64,000 bases of DNA, from contig NZ_JAVLVU010000001.1 of NCBI RefSeq assembly GCF_031951985.1, positions 1,178,001 to 1,242,000 on the forward strand. Reading direction: 5' to 3'. The stretch is from Mucilaginibacter terrae. Lineage in GTDB: Bacteria; Bacteroidota; Bacteroidia; Sphingobacteriales; Sphingobacteriaceae. A model generated the notes under the pieces. It was not told the DNA's origin and made no database searches. It saw only the letters and a program-made list of their open reading frames with translations. Both the position numbers and the translations under genes were made by a program. Shown here piece by piece: positions 33,714-43,330 of this stretch (positions within the stretch are counted from its first letter, which is position 1; every line of letters begins with the position of its first letter).

Positions 33714-36161
33714 TTAAAGTTTATTTTGTTCGTGAAGTATCTTATTTATCTCGTGCACAATATCATTGTAATGAGCTGCATATTTAGGATTTTTTGCCGC
33801 CATGGCTTTTACCTCGGCACGTAACTTTTTGGTATGCTCCAAAACCGTAAGGCGGGTATCATCGCGCTGGGCGTTTGACTTTATCCAACCTTCTTTAACC
33901 TGTTTAGGGTTAATGATGAATTGCAACTTCTCAACATAAGAGCGCTGTAAACTGCGCCTCATACTGTTGGCCAGCTCGTTTTTACCAAACGGCTTCCATA
34001 TCTCACGCTTTACATCATTCAGGTACTCGGCTACCGGGTAGTTTTTACGCGTGGTAAGCGCCATCATCTGCAAGTTGTACAAATAGGTTGGCGCAACAAG
34101 CGTATTGATATACCTGCTTTGCTGATCGAGAATATCATCGGCCACTTTAGTGCCCAGCTTGTTGGTTATATTATCGGGGTATAACCATAACGGTGCCTCA
34201 AATACATGGCGACCTATGAACCTGATGGCCTCTTTGGTACGTTGCTTGGGTATGGCGGTATAAACAGCACCACTTTGCTCCACACTTTTATTGGTGATAT
34301 ACCTGCCCACGATATTTTTAGCAACATGATCAACGTAACGTGAAAACTGGCTTACAGCGGCTTTATGCAACTCTTTCAGATTATCGTACTGGTCGCCTTC
34401 TTCGCGGGTCCATTGTGGTAGCATGGCTACTACCCTTTTCAGGTTTTTAATGCCGTATTCGTTCGCGCGGGTCACATTGTCGCTCAAATCTTCGGCCTGA
34501 CTGCGAGGATCTTCGTTCTTGCCTTCGCCCCCAAACCACAGGCGTGGGTTACGGGTAAGACTGTCAACCGCCAGTTTGTTGAGCAACTTGTGCTCCTGCT
34601 CCTCATTCTGTTCGCCAGGAAAAACTTTATATCCCCACTGTATAGCCCACTTATCGTAAGCGCCTATGCGTGGGTAAATGCCTTCTTTGCTAATGTGGTC
34701 TTCGGGCTGGGCAACGTAGTTAAAGCGGGCATAATCCATAATTGATACGGTATGACCATTGGCCTCTACCCATTTTTTGTCGCGTAGTTTTTCAACCGGG
34801 GTTTGGCTGCTGGCGCCCATGTTGTGCCTTAAACCAATGGTATGCCCAATTTCGTGCGATGATACAAAACGGATCAGTTCGCCCATCAGTTCATCATCAA
34901 ACTCCATTTTACGGGCACGCGGGTCAATGGCTCCGGCTTGTATCATATACCAGTTGTGTACCAGTTTCATTACGTTGTGATACCAAACTACGTGGCTTTC
35001 CATGATCTCGCCGCTGCGCGGGTCACTTATGCGCGGTCCGTAAGCATTAGGCGTTTCAGAAGCCATGTACCTGATGACCGAAAAACGGGCATCTTCCAAA
35101 CTCATGGTACTATCACCTTCGGGCCACTCCTTAGCCATAATGGCATTTTTGAAACCGGCCTTTTCAAAAGCCTTTTGCCAATCGTTTACACCGGCAATAA
35201 GGTATGGTCGCCATTTTTTTGGCGTAGCCGGATCAATGTAGTACACTATCGGCTTTTTAGGTTCCACCAAAATCCCCTTGTTGTATTTGTCTACATCTTC
35301 GGGCTTAGGCTCTAAGCGGTAACGCTGAACATAATCCTGCGTTTGCGTGCGCTGGCTGTTCTCATTAAACAACGTATAACGATTGGCAAAATAACCTACA
35401 CGCTCATCAAAAAAGCGCTTTTTCATAGGCTCCTTAGGCAACAATACCATTGATACGTTAAAGCTGTAGGTGATGGCACCCGCCACCTGTGCGGCATAAA
35501 GCGACGATGAGGTCGACGTATATGTTTTAGTCGTACGCGCCTCGATATTCATCGGGTAAGCCGCAATTTTTTCGATGAACGAACGATCATCGGCAATGCT
35601 TCCTACTTTAGATATACCTTTATCCTTGGAGCTGATGCTCATTACCGGGTTGTCTTTTTTAAACAAATCGGTAACGTCAATTACGGTACGTTTATCGGCC
35701 GTGTTAATTGCCTTAATGTCAAAAGCAGCTGCAATAGGGTTTACGTTCGATACCTTTAACGATTTGTAAATAGCCTGTGTGCTATCGGCACTATCGTTAC
35801 GGTAAACCACGCCACGCATAAATACCTTATTGCCGGACGCTTTTTCAAAATACACCGTTTGCTCGTTGGTTTCCTCGCCTCCCATGCTCACATTGCCCGA
35901 GGGTGTACCGGTATAGCGGGTTACCACCAGAAAATAGCGGTTAAACAACGAATCAGGTATTTCAAAGTAGTACTTGTTATCGTTATAAACCACGGTAAAC
36001 ACACCATTTTGCTTACGGGCGCTTGCCGGTACAATTTTACTGTACGGCTGCACAGCAACGGGCTTTTTTGTTGTATCGGCTTTTGCCGGGGTTGGTGCAG
36101 CCTTTTGAGCAAAAGCACCTAAACCGCACAGCAAAAGGCCATACATCATCACATACTTCAT
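33714..36161 (-). CDS. Secreted zinc metalloprotease (DUF5117/DUF4953, metzincin-like)
   Basis: This is an 815-residue secreted protein with a signal peptide (MKYVMMYGLLLCGLGAFA). It has the layout of the DUF5118-DUF5117-DUF4953 protease family: N-terminal strands (VFTVVYNDNKYYFEIPDSL, RYFLVVTRYTGTPSG), then the catalytic region with SSHEIGHTIGLRHNMG. His436, His440 and His446 would bind zinc and Glu437 is the catalytic base, i.e. the extended HExxHxxGxxH motif of metzincins. A Met-turn may be SIMDYARFNY, about 40 residues later. The C-terminal 250 residues are helical. It starts 20 bases after susD and is followed 11 bases later by the DUF3347 gene, so it likely supplies peptides to the SusCD pair. 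Confidence 0.9.
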   Translation of the reverse strand: MKYVMMYGLLLCGLGAFAQKAAPTPAKADTTKKPVAVQPYSKIVPASARKQNGVFTVVYNDNKYYFEIPDSLFNRYFLVVTRYTGTPSGNVSMGGEETNEQTVYFEKASGNKVFMRGVVYRNDSADSTQAIYKSLKVSNVNPIAAAFDIKAINTADKRTVIDVTDLFKKDNPVMSISSKDKGISKVGSIADDRSFIEKIAAYPMNIEARTTKTYTSTSSSLYAAQVAGAITYSFNVSMVLLPKEPMKKRFFDERVGYFANRYTLFNENSQRTQTQDYVQRYRLEPKPEDVDKYNKGILVEPKKPIVYYIDPATPKKWRPYLIAGVNDWQKAFEKAGFKNAIMAKEWPEGDSTMSLEDARFSVIRYMASETPNAYGPRISDPRSGEIMESHVVWYHNVMKLVHNWYMIQAGAIDPRARKMEFDDELMGELIRFVSSHEIGHTIGLRHNMGASSQTPVEKLRDKKWVEANGHTVSIMDYARFNYVAQPEDHISKEGIYPRIGAYDKWAIQWGYKVFPGEQNEEQEHKLLNKLAVDSLTRNPRLWFGGEGKNEDPRSQAEDLSDNVTRANEYGIKNLKRVVAMLPQWTREEGDQYDNLKELHKAAVSQFSRYVDHVAKNIVGRYITNKSVEQSGAVYTAIPKQRTKEAIRFIGRHVFEAPLWLYPDNITNKLGTKVADDILDQQSRYINTLVAPTYLYNLQMMALTTRKNYPVAEYLNDVKREIWKPFGKNELANSMRRSLQRSYVEKLQFIINPKQVKEGWIKSNAQRDDTRLTVLEHTKKLRAEVKAMAAKNPKYAAHYNDIVHEINKILHEQNKL

Positions 36162-36181
36162 ATAATTAAAAAATAGATCGC

Positions 36182-37615
36182 TTATCTGAATGATATAGTT
36201 TCGTTGGTATTTAGCGTAAGCAAAGGGTTAAGCTTAAGCACATCCTGCGCAAACGGAACTATATACATGCGCGAGTTTGGCTTTAAGGTATACGTTACCT
36301 GTGGCACCGTTTTGTTTACAATAGGAAATGTATGTACCAGTGTTTTGGCATAATCGGGCTCCAGGTTAAAGCGCTTGAGGTCGAAAAAGCGGTTTACACC
36401 AAACATCAGTTCCTTACGGCGCTCCTGTATAATAATATCCATAGTGGCTTTGGTTGTGGTTGGTACCGCAAGTTGGGCCTGTGCAGCATTGGTTATACGT
36501 TTTGAACGCAGGTTGTTAATGATGTTCATAGCCTCGGTGTAGTTGCCTTCACGTGCATATATCTCGGCCAGCATCAGGTAAACCTCGGTAGTTTTCATAC
36601 CTACTGTTGGATAGAAAAATTTGGTGTAAGGCACATTCCAGAAAGCTGTACCGGCACCTGCATCCAAAAACGGACTTGGACCGGTGGTAAAAAACAGGTT
36701 GTAACGCGAATCTGTAGTGTTAAACAAACCTTTAAGCTCGGGGCTCATCAGGTATGTATAAGCAAAGTTTAATTCGTTGTAACCAGTCATGTAGGCATAG
36801 TTCAGCACTTCGGGGTTATCGGCAGCGGTAACGGATAAAGATGTTGGTCCGCCCTGGGTGGTGTATTTAACCAGGTCAAATATCTGTCCGTTATAACCTA
36901 ATGATTTTTGTGCAGCTGCTTTAGCCTGCGCATACTCGCGTTTAAACAAGTGTACCTTGGTTTTTAAAGCGTAAGCAAATGCCAGCGATGGGTGGTATAC
37001 ATCCAAAGGCTTTTCCTGCAAATAAGGCAAGGCCTCATCAAGGTCGTTTTGTATAAACCTATAAACTTCTTCTACGCTCGATTTAGCTTTTTTGGCTTCC
37101 AGATCGTATTTATCTAAAATTACTACGCCGCCGTCGGTTGCTGCCGTTGCCGGGTCGTACGATTTTGAATAAACGTTAATGAGCATGAAATAATCAAAAG
37201 CCCTTAAAACTTTAGCCTCGGCTTTAGCAAGAGTTTTCATTGAGGCATCACCATCAGTATCATCAATCATGGTGAGTACCGTGTTCCAGCGGTTTATGTA
37301 AGCATAAACCTGGTTGTAATAACTACTGGAGGTTAAATAATCGGGGCGGTTGGCCTGTTCATCAAAAGTAAAATTGATGATGTCCATATTTTTAGGCAAG
37401 CCTATTACATATGATTCTTTTATCCATAAATCATCTGTGAGATAGGTAAAATTACCGGTATAGTATCCCCTGTTTGGGAAAGAAACCAACTTATAATAAT
37501 CTTCGGTAGTTGATAGTACTGTTTTGCCCTTAGGTACAACGTCAAGGTATTTATTGCATGCCGAAAGGCTGAACAAGCTAACTAAGGCAAGCGTAAAGTA
37601 TATTTTGATCTTCAT
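36182..37615 (-). CDS. SusD/RagB-family surface lipoprotein
   Basis: This is a 477-residue outer-membrane lipoprotein that forms the lid of a SusC-type importer. The signal peptide MKIKIYFTLALVSLFSLSAC ends in a lipobox at Cys20, and the SusD N-terminal sequence NKYLDVVPKGKTVLSTTEDY follows. TPR-like helices include LAKAEAKVLRAFDYFMLINVY. The C-terminal block TTEVYLMLAEIYAREGNYTEAMNIINNLRSKR and IIQERRKELMFGVNRFFDLKRF is characteristic. An ATG at 37627 would add four residues and start 2 bases after the susC stop; the ATG at 37615 gives the more usual signal peptide. The ligand is likely peptide, judged from the downstream protease. Confidence 0.92.
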   Translation of the reverse strand: MKIKIYFTLALVSLFSLSACNKYLDVVPKGKTVLSTTEDYYKLVSFPNRGYYTGNFTYLTDDLWIKESYVIGLPKNMDIINFTFDEQANRPDYLTSSSYYNQVYAYINRWNTVLTMIDDTDGDASMKTLAKAEAKVLRAFDYFMLINVYSKSYDPATAATDGGVVILDKYDLEAKKAKSSVEEVYRFIQNDLDEALPYLQEKPLDVYHPSLAFAYALKTKVHLFKREYAQAKAAAQKSLGYNGQIFDLVKYTTQGGPTSLSVTAADNPEVLNYAYMTGYNELNFAYTYLMSPELKGLFNTTDSRYNLFFTTGPSPFLDAGAGTAFWNVPYTKFFYPTVGMKTTEVYLMLAEIYAREGNYTEAMNIINNLRSKRITNAAQAQLAVPTTTKATMDIIIQERRKELMFGVNRFFDLKRFNLEPDYAKTLVHTFPIVNKTVPQVTYTLKPNSRMYIVPFAQDVLKLNPLLTLNTNETISFR

Positions 37616-37629
37616 GATTGATTGCATTT

Positions 37630-40600
37630 TTAAAATCCGACACTTAATCCTACTAAAAACGATTTTGGTATAGTTAAACCACGGGTACCACCATTCAGGT
37701 TGTAAGCCTCTGGATCAATATCTTTTCCGGCCGCGCTCCAATACCAAAGATTGTTGGCCTGTGCTGTTAAACGTAAATTGGTCATATGTATACGTTTCAG
37801 GAAATCATTCTTAATGATATATGATAGCGATATGTTGCGCAGTTTAATATAATCGGCACTTGCAATTTGATTATCGCCGTAGCGCCAAAGATCACTTAAT
37901 GTGCTTGCGTAATTTTTAATGGCGTTAGGGTACTCAAAGTATAAGCGCGGCATATCGGTAAAGCCGTTGGTGTATAATTGGCCTATACCTTCGTTGTAGG
38001 TGTTAGAGGTAATAGCCGATAAAGGAACTACTTCTTTACGCAAATTATTACCGCCCGAATAAATAAACAGCATGTTCAACTGTAAATTTTTGTACCCTAT
38101 ACGTTGCGAGAATGAACCATTGAACGAGGGCAGCAATTTACCAACCGCTACCAAAGCCGAAGGCGAGTTGATAGATACTACGTTGGTTGGCGTTCCGTTT
38201 GCATCAAAGGTTACGTTAGAGTTGCCATTTTGATCCAGAAAATACGGATAGCCATTTACCATACCACCGTACTTGTAAGCATACATGGTTTGGAACGATG
38301 TATTGGCGTAATAGTAATCGGTAGGTGATGATATGTAAGGGAAGGCACTTGTGGTGCTGTAGTTTACATCAATAATGGTGTTTTTGTTGTAAGCATACAC
38401 AATGCTCGAACCGAGGGTAAAATCTTTGCTTTTAAACCAATCTGAACTTAACATTACCTCAATACCGCGGTTACGCATGTTACCATTGTTAATAACGCGG
38501 GTTTTTAAACCTACTGTCGGGTCGAGGTCGTTATTGGTTAACAGGTCTGAGCTGTAACGGTTATACAGGTCGATACTACCTTTGATACGGTTTTTAAATA
38601 CCGAAAAATCAAAACCTAAGTTGGTTGTAGTTACTTTTTCCCAACGTAATTTGGGGTTAGGATAAGTTAACAGGTTAGTATAAATTAAGCTGGGGTACAA
38701 GTTATCGTTACGATAAGATGCCGTTGCATAAGGCGAAGAAGATAGATCGGAGTTACCATTAATACCGTAAGTTACCCTTGCTTTCAGATAATCGAGCCAG
38801 GTAGCATCTTTCATAAACTCTTCATTGCTTACGTTCCAGCCGCCACCTACCGACCATATTGGCTTCCAGCGGTATTCAGGATCTAAACCAAAAAAACTGG
38901 CCTGGTCAATCCTAACGCTACCCGTTACGTTATATTTATTATTTAAGGTATAAGCACCGTTGGCATAAAATGAAACATTGCGGCTAAGCGGATTAGCCAG
39001 CACGCCATTGTTGCCGCTCATAGTGCGACGGCCATATAAATAACTGGTTATACCCGTAGTACTTAACGATTTAAAATCCATAGCTTGTGAGCTAAGCAAC
39101 TGTGGATCATAAGCATACCTGATATCGCTAACATAAAGCGGAGATTCACTTTGACGGGCTTCAAAACCACCAATAGCAACTATATTATGCTCATAGTTAC
39201 CGGTTTTAAAGGTTTTATCAAAGTTTAATTGTTGCCTGAAGGTATAGTTATAAGAACGGCCATTATCTTGCCTTAAACGGCCACCGGTAGTAATTACATT
39301 ATGCTCGAACTTATTTGTAGTTGCATTCAGGGAGGTCATGGTGTTATACAGGAAACGCATTTTGTATGATTCCTGCGCATAGAACTGCTCTTTGTTGGTG
39401 TTTGATGTTTCGTACTGAAAAGACACCTCGTAATTAAGTCCTTTTATAATTTTAGCACGCAGGCTGGTAAAGGCACGTAAATTAAATGCCTTGGTATTGG
39501 TTACACCGTTTTGCAGCTCATTCAATACATTAAACTTGTACGATTTAAAATCGGCATTGCCTGTTAATTTTGAAGCTACCTGACCGTTAATGGCACCGCC
39601 GCTTGAAAAACCATCACTCACGTTCACATAATCTGATAGTACGGGATTGCCGTTCTCATCAACAATACGTGCGTAGCGTTCCTGCAGATCATAGTTACCG
39701 TAGTCACCGTCGGTAGCGTTGGATACGGTGTACCTGCCGTTTAAACCAACGGTTGCGGTAAGCCATTTATTAAAATCGAACGTATTTTTAAAATACATGG
39801 TTAGCGCCTTGCTTTCGTTCCCTTTAACGCGCATGGCATTCTCATCATAGTTAAGTGATACGAAACTATTGCTTTTGGCCGAACCCGAACTCAACGAAAG
39901 GTTATAACGGTTACGGGTTTCGTTTTGCCAAACATTGTTGGTATAGTCTTTAATGTAATCATTATTTCGCCAGCTATTAAGGGTGCTGTTCAACTGATCG
40001 GTTGTAATTTTACCCTCGTACTGAGAGCGGTATAATTGGTACAGCGGCGAGTAATAACGTATAGTACCATTGCCTATATCACCATAGTAAGCAAACATGG
40101 CACCAGCATTGGCGTAGTTGAGTAACTCGCTTTTGTACTTGGCAGTTTCGTAATCAATGATCTGGCTGGTGTTAGCATAATGCATTTTATCCAGATCGGG
40201 CTTGGTGGTTACAAAATAATCGGCATTGGCATTAATGCTCACGCTGCCCTTAGCACCCGATTTGGTGGTTAACACAATAACACCATTGGCCGATTTTGAA
40301 CCGTAAATTGATGCCGCAGCAGCATCCTTTAACACATATATCGAAGCAATATCATAGGGATTGATATCTTCGATGCGGCTATTAGTTGGCAAACCATCAA
40401 TTACTACCAATGGATAGGTGGTAACAGCCGAAGAAAATGTGGCAGGCCCCCTCAACTGTAAATCATTGCTTGATGGAGTAAAACGTAAACCCGATACCCT
40501 ACCCTCTAAAGCCGAGGCCAGGGAAGGATTGATCTGCTGATTTAACGTTGTCGAATCTATTTTAACAATAGCCGCCGTGCTGCGCTCTTTTGAAAGTGTT

Positions 40601-41232
40601 TGGTAACCGGTAAACACTACTTCCTTGAGATTCACATTACTGGCAATCATCACAATACTTATTAAGTCTGATGATTTTACATTGCTAAGCGGCGTTTCTT
40701 TTAAAGTATAACCCATGCTGCGGGTTACTATTACCGGCGATGGATTATATGATGGGATAGTAAACGTACCGTCAAGGGCTGTTTTGGCAACCGCGGTTTC
40801 ACCTTTTACTTGCACATCAATACCGGGCAGCGGGGTACCCAGCGTATCAATTATTTTACCCCTAACCTGTACGGGGGTAGTTAATTGAGGGCGTGCTTTG
40901 ATAATGATAATTTTTTTACTGATCTCATAAGTGAACGGCTGCCCGGCAAATAAACGCGGAACCAGTTCGCTGAAATCGGTATTGCTGGCGCTCAGGGTTA
41001 CCGGCGAAGCATTTTTTAAGAATGATGCATCATACACAAACTGGTAGCCGCTCTTTTTCGAAAAATCGGCTATGGCTTTTGCAAACGGTACATTTTTGTA
41101 ATCAACCGTTATTTTTTGTGCCGATGCCTGTAGCGAAAACAGCATGCCCAAACAAAGTAACAATGCAAAGAGCTTGCTTTTTACGGGACATAGGAAGGGT
41201 AAACCCCTGTGTTTTTGGGTAAAAATAATCAT
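37630..41232 (-). CDS. SusC/RagA TonB-linked outer-membrane importer with STN domain
   Basis: This is a 1200-residue TonB-dependent importer. The signal peptide ends near SLQASA. It is followed by an STN signalling domain (about 40-112: KITVDYKNVPFAKAIADFSK, KIIIIKARP), a carboxypeptidase-like domain (about 121-200: VRGKIIDTLGTPLPGIDVQVKG), the plug with the SusC signatures PLVVIDGLP and DAAAASIYGSKSANGVIVLTTKSG, and the barrel, ending in IPKSFLVGLSVGF with the usual C-terminal Phe. An STN domain marks importers that signal to an anti-sigma factor, and a FecR gene lies directly upstream (63 bases). The susD gene follows within 14 bases. Confidence 0.95.
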   Translation of the reverse strand: MIIFTQKHRGLPFLCPVKSKLFALLLCLGMLFSLQASAQKITVDYKNVPFAKAIADFSKKSGYQFVYDASFLKNASPVTLSASNTDFSELVPRLFAGQPFTYEISKKIIIIKARPQLTTPVQVRGKIIDTLGTPLPGIDVQVKGETAVAKTALDGTFTIPSYNPSPVIVTRSMGYTLKETPLSNVKSSDLISIVMIASNVNLKEVVFTGYQTLSKERSTAAIVKIDSTTLNQQINPSLASALEGRVSGLRFTPSSNDLQLRGPATFSSAVTTYPLVVIDGLPTNSRIEDINPYDIASIYVLKDAAAASIYGSKSANGVIVLTTKSGAKGSVSINANADYFVTTKPDLDKMHYANTSQIIDYETAKYKSELLNYANAGAMFAYYGDIGNGTIRYYSPLYQLYRSQYEGKITTDQLNSTLNSWRNNDYIKDYTNNVWQNETRNRYNLSLSSGSAKSNSFVSLNYDENAMRVKGNESKALTMYFKNTFDFNKWLTATVGLNGRYTVSNATDGDYGNYDLQERYARIVDENGNPVLSDYVNVSDGFSSGGAINGQVASKLTGNADFKSYKFNVLNELQNGVTNTKAFNLRAFTSLRAKIIKGLNYEVSFQYETSNTNKEQFYAQESYKMRFLYNTMTSLNATTNKFEHNVITTGGRLRQDNGRSYNYTFRQQLNFDKTFKTGNYEHNIVAIGGFEARQSESPLYVSDIRYAYDPQLLSSQAMDFKSLSTTGITSYLYGRRTMSGNNGVLANPLSRNVSFYANGAYTLNNKYNVTGSVRIDQASFFGLDPEYRWKPIWSVGGGWNVSNEEFMKDATWLDYLKARVTYGINGNSDLSSSPYATASYRNDNLYPSLIYTNLLTYPNPKLRWEKVTTTNLGFDFSVFKNRIKGSIDLYNRYSSDLLTNNDLDPTVGLKTRVINNGNMRNRGIEVMLSSDWFKSKDFTLGSSIVYAYNKNTIIDVNYSTTSAFPYISSPTDYYYANTSFQTMYAYKYGGMVNGYPYFLDQNGNSNVTFDANGTPTNVVSINSPSALVAVGKLLPSFNGSFSQRIGYKNLQLNMLFIYSGGNNLRKEVVPLSAITSNTYNEGIGQLYTNGFTDMPRLYFEYPNAIKNYASTLSDLWRYGDNQIASADYIKLRNISLSYIIKNDFLKRIHMTNLRLTAQANNLWYWSAAGKDIDPEAYNLNGGTRGLTIPKSFLVGLSVGF

Positions 41233-41295
41233 AGTAAATATTTAGGGTAGTTAATAGTGTAAGGAGAGTAAAAGTTGAATTTTAGTGCAGGAACG

Positions 41296-42459
41296 CTACA
41301 TAACCGAAACCCTCCTTTCGTCGATCCTGAACTTAATGCCGCTGGTGGTGGTGATCATGCCAAGCACTTCAGATAGGTTAACCTGCCTGCTGATCTTCAT
41401 GTACAAGCTTTTTTGGGGAAGCTTGCTATAATCTGTTTCGAAGTTATACCACCTCGATAATTTATGCATGATAACATCTAACGATTCATTTTCAAATACA
41501 AACTCGCCGTTTTTCCAGGCACTGTAGGTATCGGCATCCACATCGGTTACGGTTATGCCCGCCACCTTAGCCCGACTTTGTTGTCCGGGTTTTAAAATTG
41601 CCGTTTGGTTATGGCTGCTTACTTTAACACTGCCCTCGGTTAATGTGGTCACAGGTCCGCCATCTTCGGCAAAGTTGCTGATGTTGAATTTGGTACCCAG
41701 CACCTGTACATCCTGACCGGCAGTTGTTACGATGAATGGTTTTTGTTTATTCTTAGCAACCTCAAAGTAGGCCTCTCCGGTTAAAGTAACCTTACGCTCA
41801 TTACCGGTAAAACCAACCGGAAACTCCAGTTTCGATTCGGAATTGAGCAGTACTTCGGTGCCATCGCTCAGGCGCACATGGTATTGACCGCCGCGTGGGG
41901 TAATTAAAGTATTTATTTGGCTAAGTGCTAATGTATCTGTACCGTAAGCCGTGTAGGTTATTGTACCGTTGCTGGTTTTAGCAATATTTACACCTGCTGT
42001 TTTTTTAATAAACCCGCCCAAATTTGAAGTTTGCAGGTTAAGGGTATCATTACCGCCAACCGAAAGCATGGCCATATTGCCGCCCGGTTGCAAATCAGTT
42101 GTATGTTGTGTAGTTTGTTTTTTATTGAGGAGTAAAAGCCCGCCAATGCTTAATACCAAAGCAACACTGGCTGCGGCATAGTACCAGGCCTTGCGTTTGC
42201 GGGGTTGCAGCGTAATAACGGTTGCCATTTCGCTTTCGGCTTCGTGCATAATTTTGGCGCGCACGTTTTGCAGTAAAGCAAAATTAGCATCGGCTTCTAC
42301 ATCTATCTCTGGCTGCCCCAGGGCCTCGGCAAGTAATTGCTTTAGCTCCTGCTCGCTACTCTTGTCCAAATATTGAAACAGCTTGTGCAGCTCTTCTTTG
42401 GTGGCCGAGTTTTGCAGAAACCTTTGGTAGATGACAAATATTTGTTCGTCTTTATTCAT
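41296..42459 (-). CDS. FecR-family anti-sigma regulator
   Basis: This is a 387-residue inner-membrane regulator. The cytoplasmic N-terminus (1-88) should bind the sigma factor. One membrane segment lies at about 91-111 (WYYAAASVALVLSIGGLLLL). The periplasmic part carries the FecR domain (about 185-280: LITPRGGQYHVRLSDGTEVLLNSES, RKVTLTGEAYFEVAKNKQKPF, VQVLGTKFNISNF, TLTEGSVKVSS) and a C-terminal STN-like DUF4974 domain (FENESLDVIMHKLSRWYNFE). It should relay a signal from the STN domain of the adjacent SusC. It lies 83 bases downstream of the sigma gene and 63 upstream of susC. Confidence 0.94.
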   Translation of the reverse strand: MNKDEQIFVIYQRFLQNSATKEELHKLFQYLDKSSEQELKQLLAEALGQPEIDVEADANFALLQNVRAKIMHEAESEMATVITLQPRKRKAWYYAAASVALVLSIGGLLLLNKKQTTQHTTDLQPGGNMAMLSVGGNDTLNLQTSNLGGFIKKTAGVNIAKTSNGTITYTAYGTDTLALSQINTLITPRGGQYHVRLSDGTEVLLNSESKLEFPVGFTGNERKVTLTGEAYFEVAKNKQKPFIVTTAGQDVQVLGTKFNISNFAEDGGPVTTLTEGSVKVSSHNQTAILKPGQQSRAKVAGITVTDVDADTYSAWKNGEFVFENESLDVIMHKLSRWYNFETDYSKLPQKSLYMKISRQVNLSEVLGMITTTSGIKFRIDERRVSVM

Positions 42460-42542
42460 AAATCACTTGCTAATACGCACCATATTCTAAAACACACTAT
42501 TCAACTGCAAGATTTTTTAAAAAAATTCAAACAAATTTTAAA

Positions 42543-43127
42543 TCACCCATTAAAAACCCAGCTAATTATCAACAAAAGCAATGATTTTGAATTAAAAATA
42601 AATTCTTTTACAGTTTTTGTAGCCTGAACAAGATGATTACTTACGGTTGAGGAACTTATTCCGAGCTCTTCGGCAGCTTCCTGATAGCTTTTACCTTCTA
42701 AACGACACAATCTAAACACCGCAAGACGCTGAGGAGGCAATTGCGCGAGTGCTTTATCTAATATTTCGCGCCTTTTTTCAAAAATCAGCTCATCATCACT
42801 GTCCGAATTATAGATTTCGGCAAAATGATTGATCAATTCCTGTTGTAAACGGGCGTCGCGGGATAACTTCCGGTAATAATCATATACCACATTGATGGCA
42901 ATGGCATATATCCACGATTTGAAGGATTGAGAAGGGTCTATTCTTTCGCGGTTGTTCCAAACTTTTAAAAAAACATCCTGTAAAAGCTCCTCTGCAGAAT
43001 CGGTATCTTTTACCATACGGAGTATTTTGGCCAGCAACGGCGAACTATACTGGTCGTAAACCAACCCGAAGGCTTGGGTATCTCCCTGTTTCAGTAAAGT
43101 AATTATGTGTTCATGCCCGGCTTCCAA
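42543..43127 (-). CDS. ECF sigma-70 factor (FecI-like)
   Basis: This is a 194-residue extracytoplasmic-function sigma factor. Region 2 contains FGLVYDQYSSPLLAKILRM, DSAEELLQDVFLKVWNNRE and FKSWIYAIAINVVYDYYRK. Region 4 contains LPPQRLAVFRLCRLEGKSYQEAAEELGISSSTVSNHLVQATKTVKE. It should direct transcription of the susC/susD/protease operon when released by FecR. The start is unusual: the frame has no ATG upstream of region 2 and is open only to 43166, so TTG at 43127 (giving MEAGHEHIITLLKQGD) is the best choice. The C-terminal LLLLIISWVFNG tail is hydrophobic, as in many Bacteroidota FecI proteins. Confidence 0.9.
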   Translation of the reverse strand: MEAGHEHIITLLKQGDTQAFGLVYDQYSSPLLAKILRMVKDTDSAEELLQDVFLKVWNNRERIDPSQSFKSWIYAIAINVVYDYYRKLSRDARLQQELINHFAEIYNSDSDDELIFEKRREILDKALAQLPPQRLAVFRLCRLEGKSYQEAAEELGISSSTVSNHLVQATKTVKEFIFNSKSLLLLIISWVFNG

Positions 43128-43317
43128 ACCAACACAATAAGAGGTTTTTACAAAAAGTTTAATTAATTATTCGCAGCACACAGATCAACATCCCCAGCTA
43201 ATTGGCTAAGATATGTATTTTTAGGGAATTTTAATATACCGGCCTACCTGCACTTGCCTGTAAGGTATATCTTCATATTAAATAACCCACTTAGCCCGTC
43301 CAAATTTCATAATGTGT

Positions 43318-43325
43318 TACCTTTA
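43318..43325 (+). promoter_or_regulatory. Candidate promoter box TACCTTTA next to the helicase start
   Basis: TACCTTTA matches TAnnTTTG at seven of eight positions and ends 5 bases before the ATG at 43331, which would place the transcript start at or beside the start codon. The -33 element is not convincing, so this is tentative. Confidence 0.35.
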
Positions 43326-43330
43326 CCCCG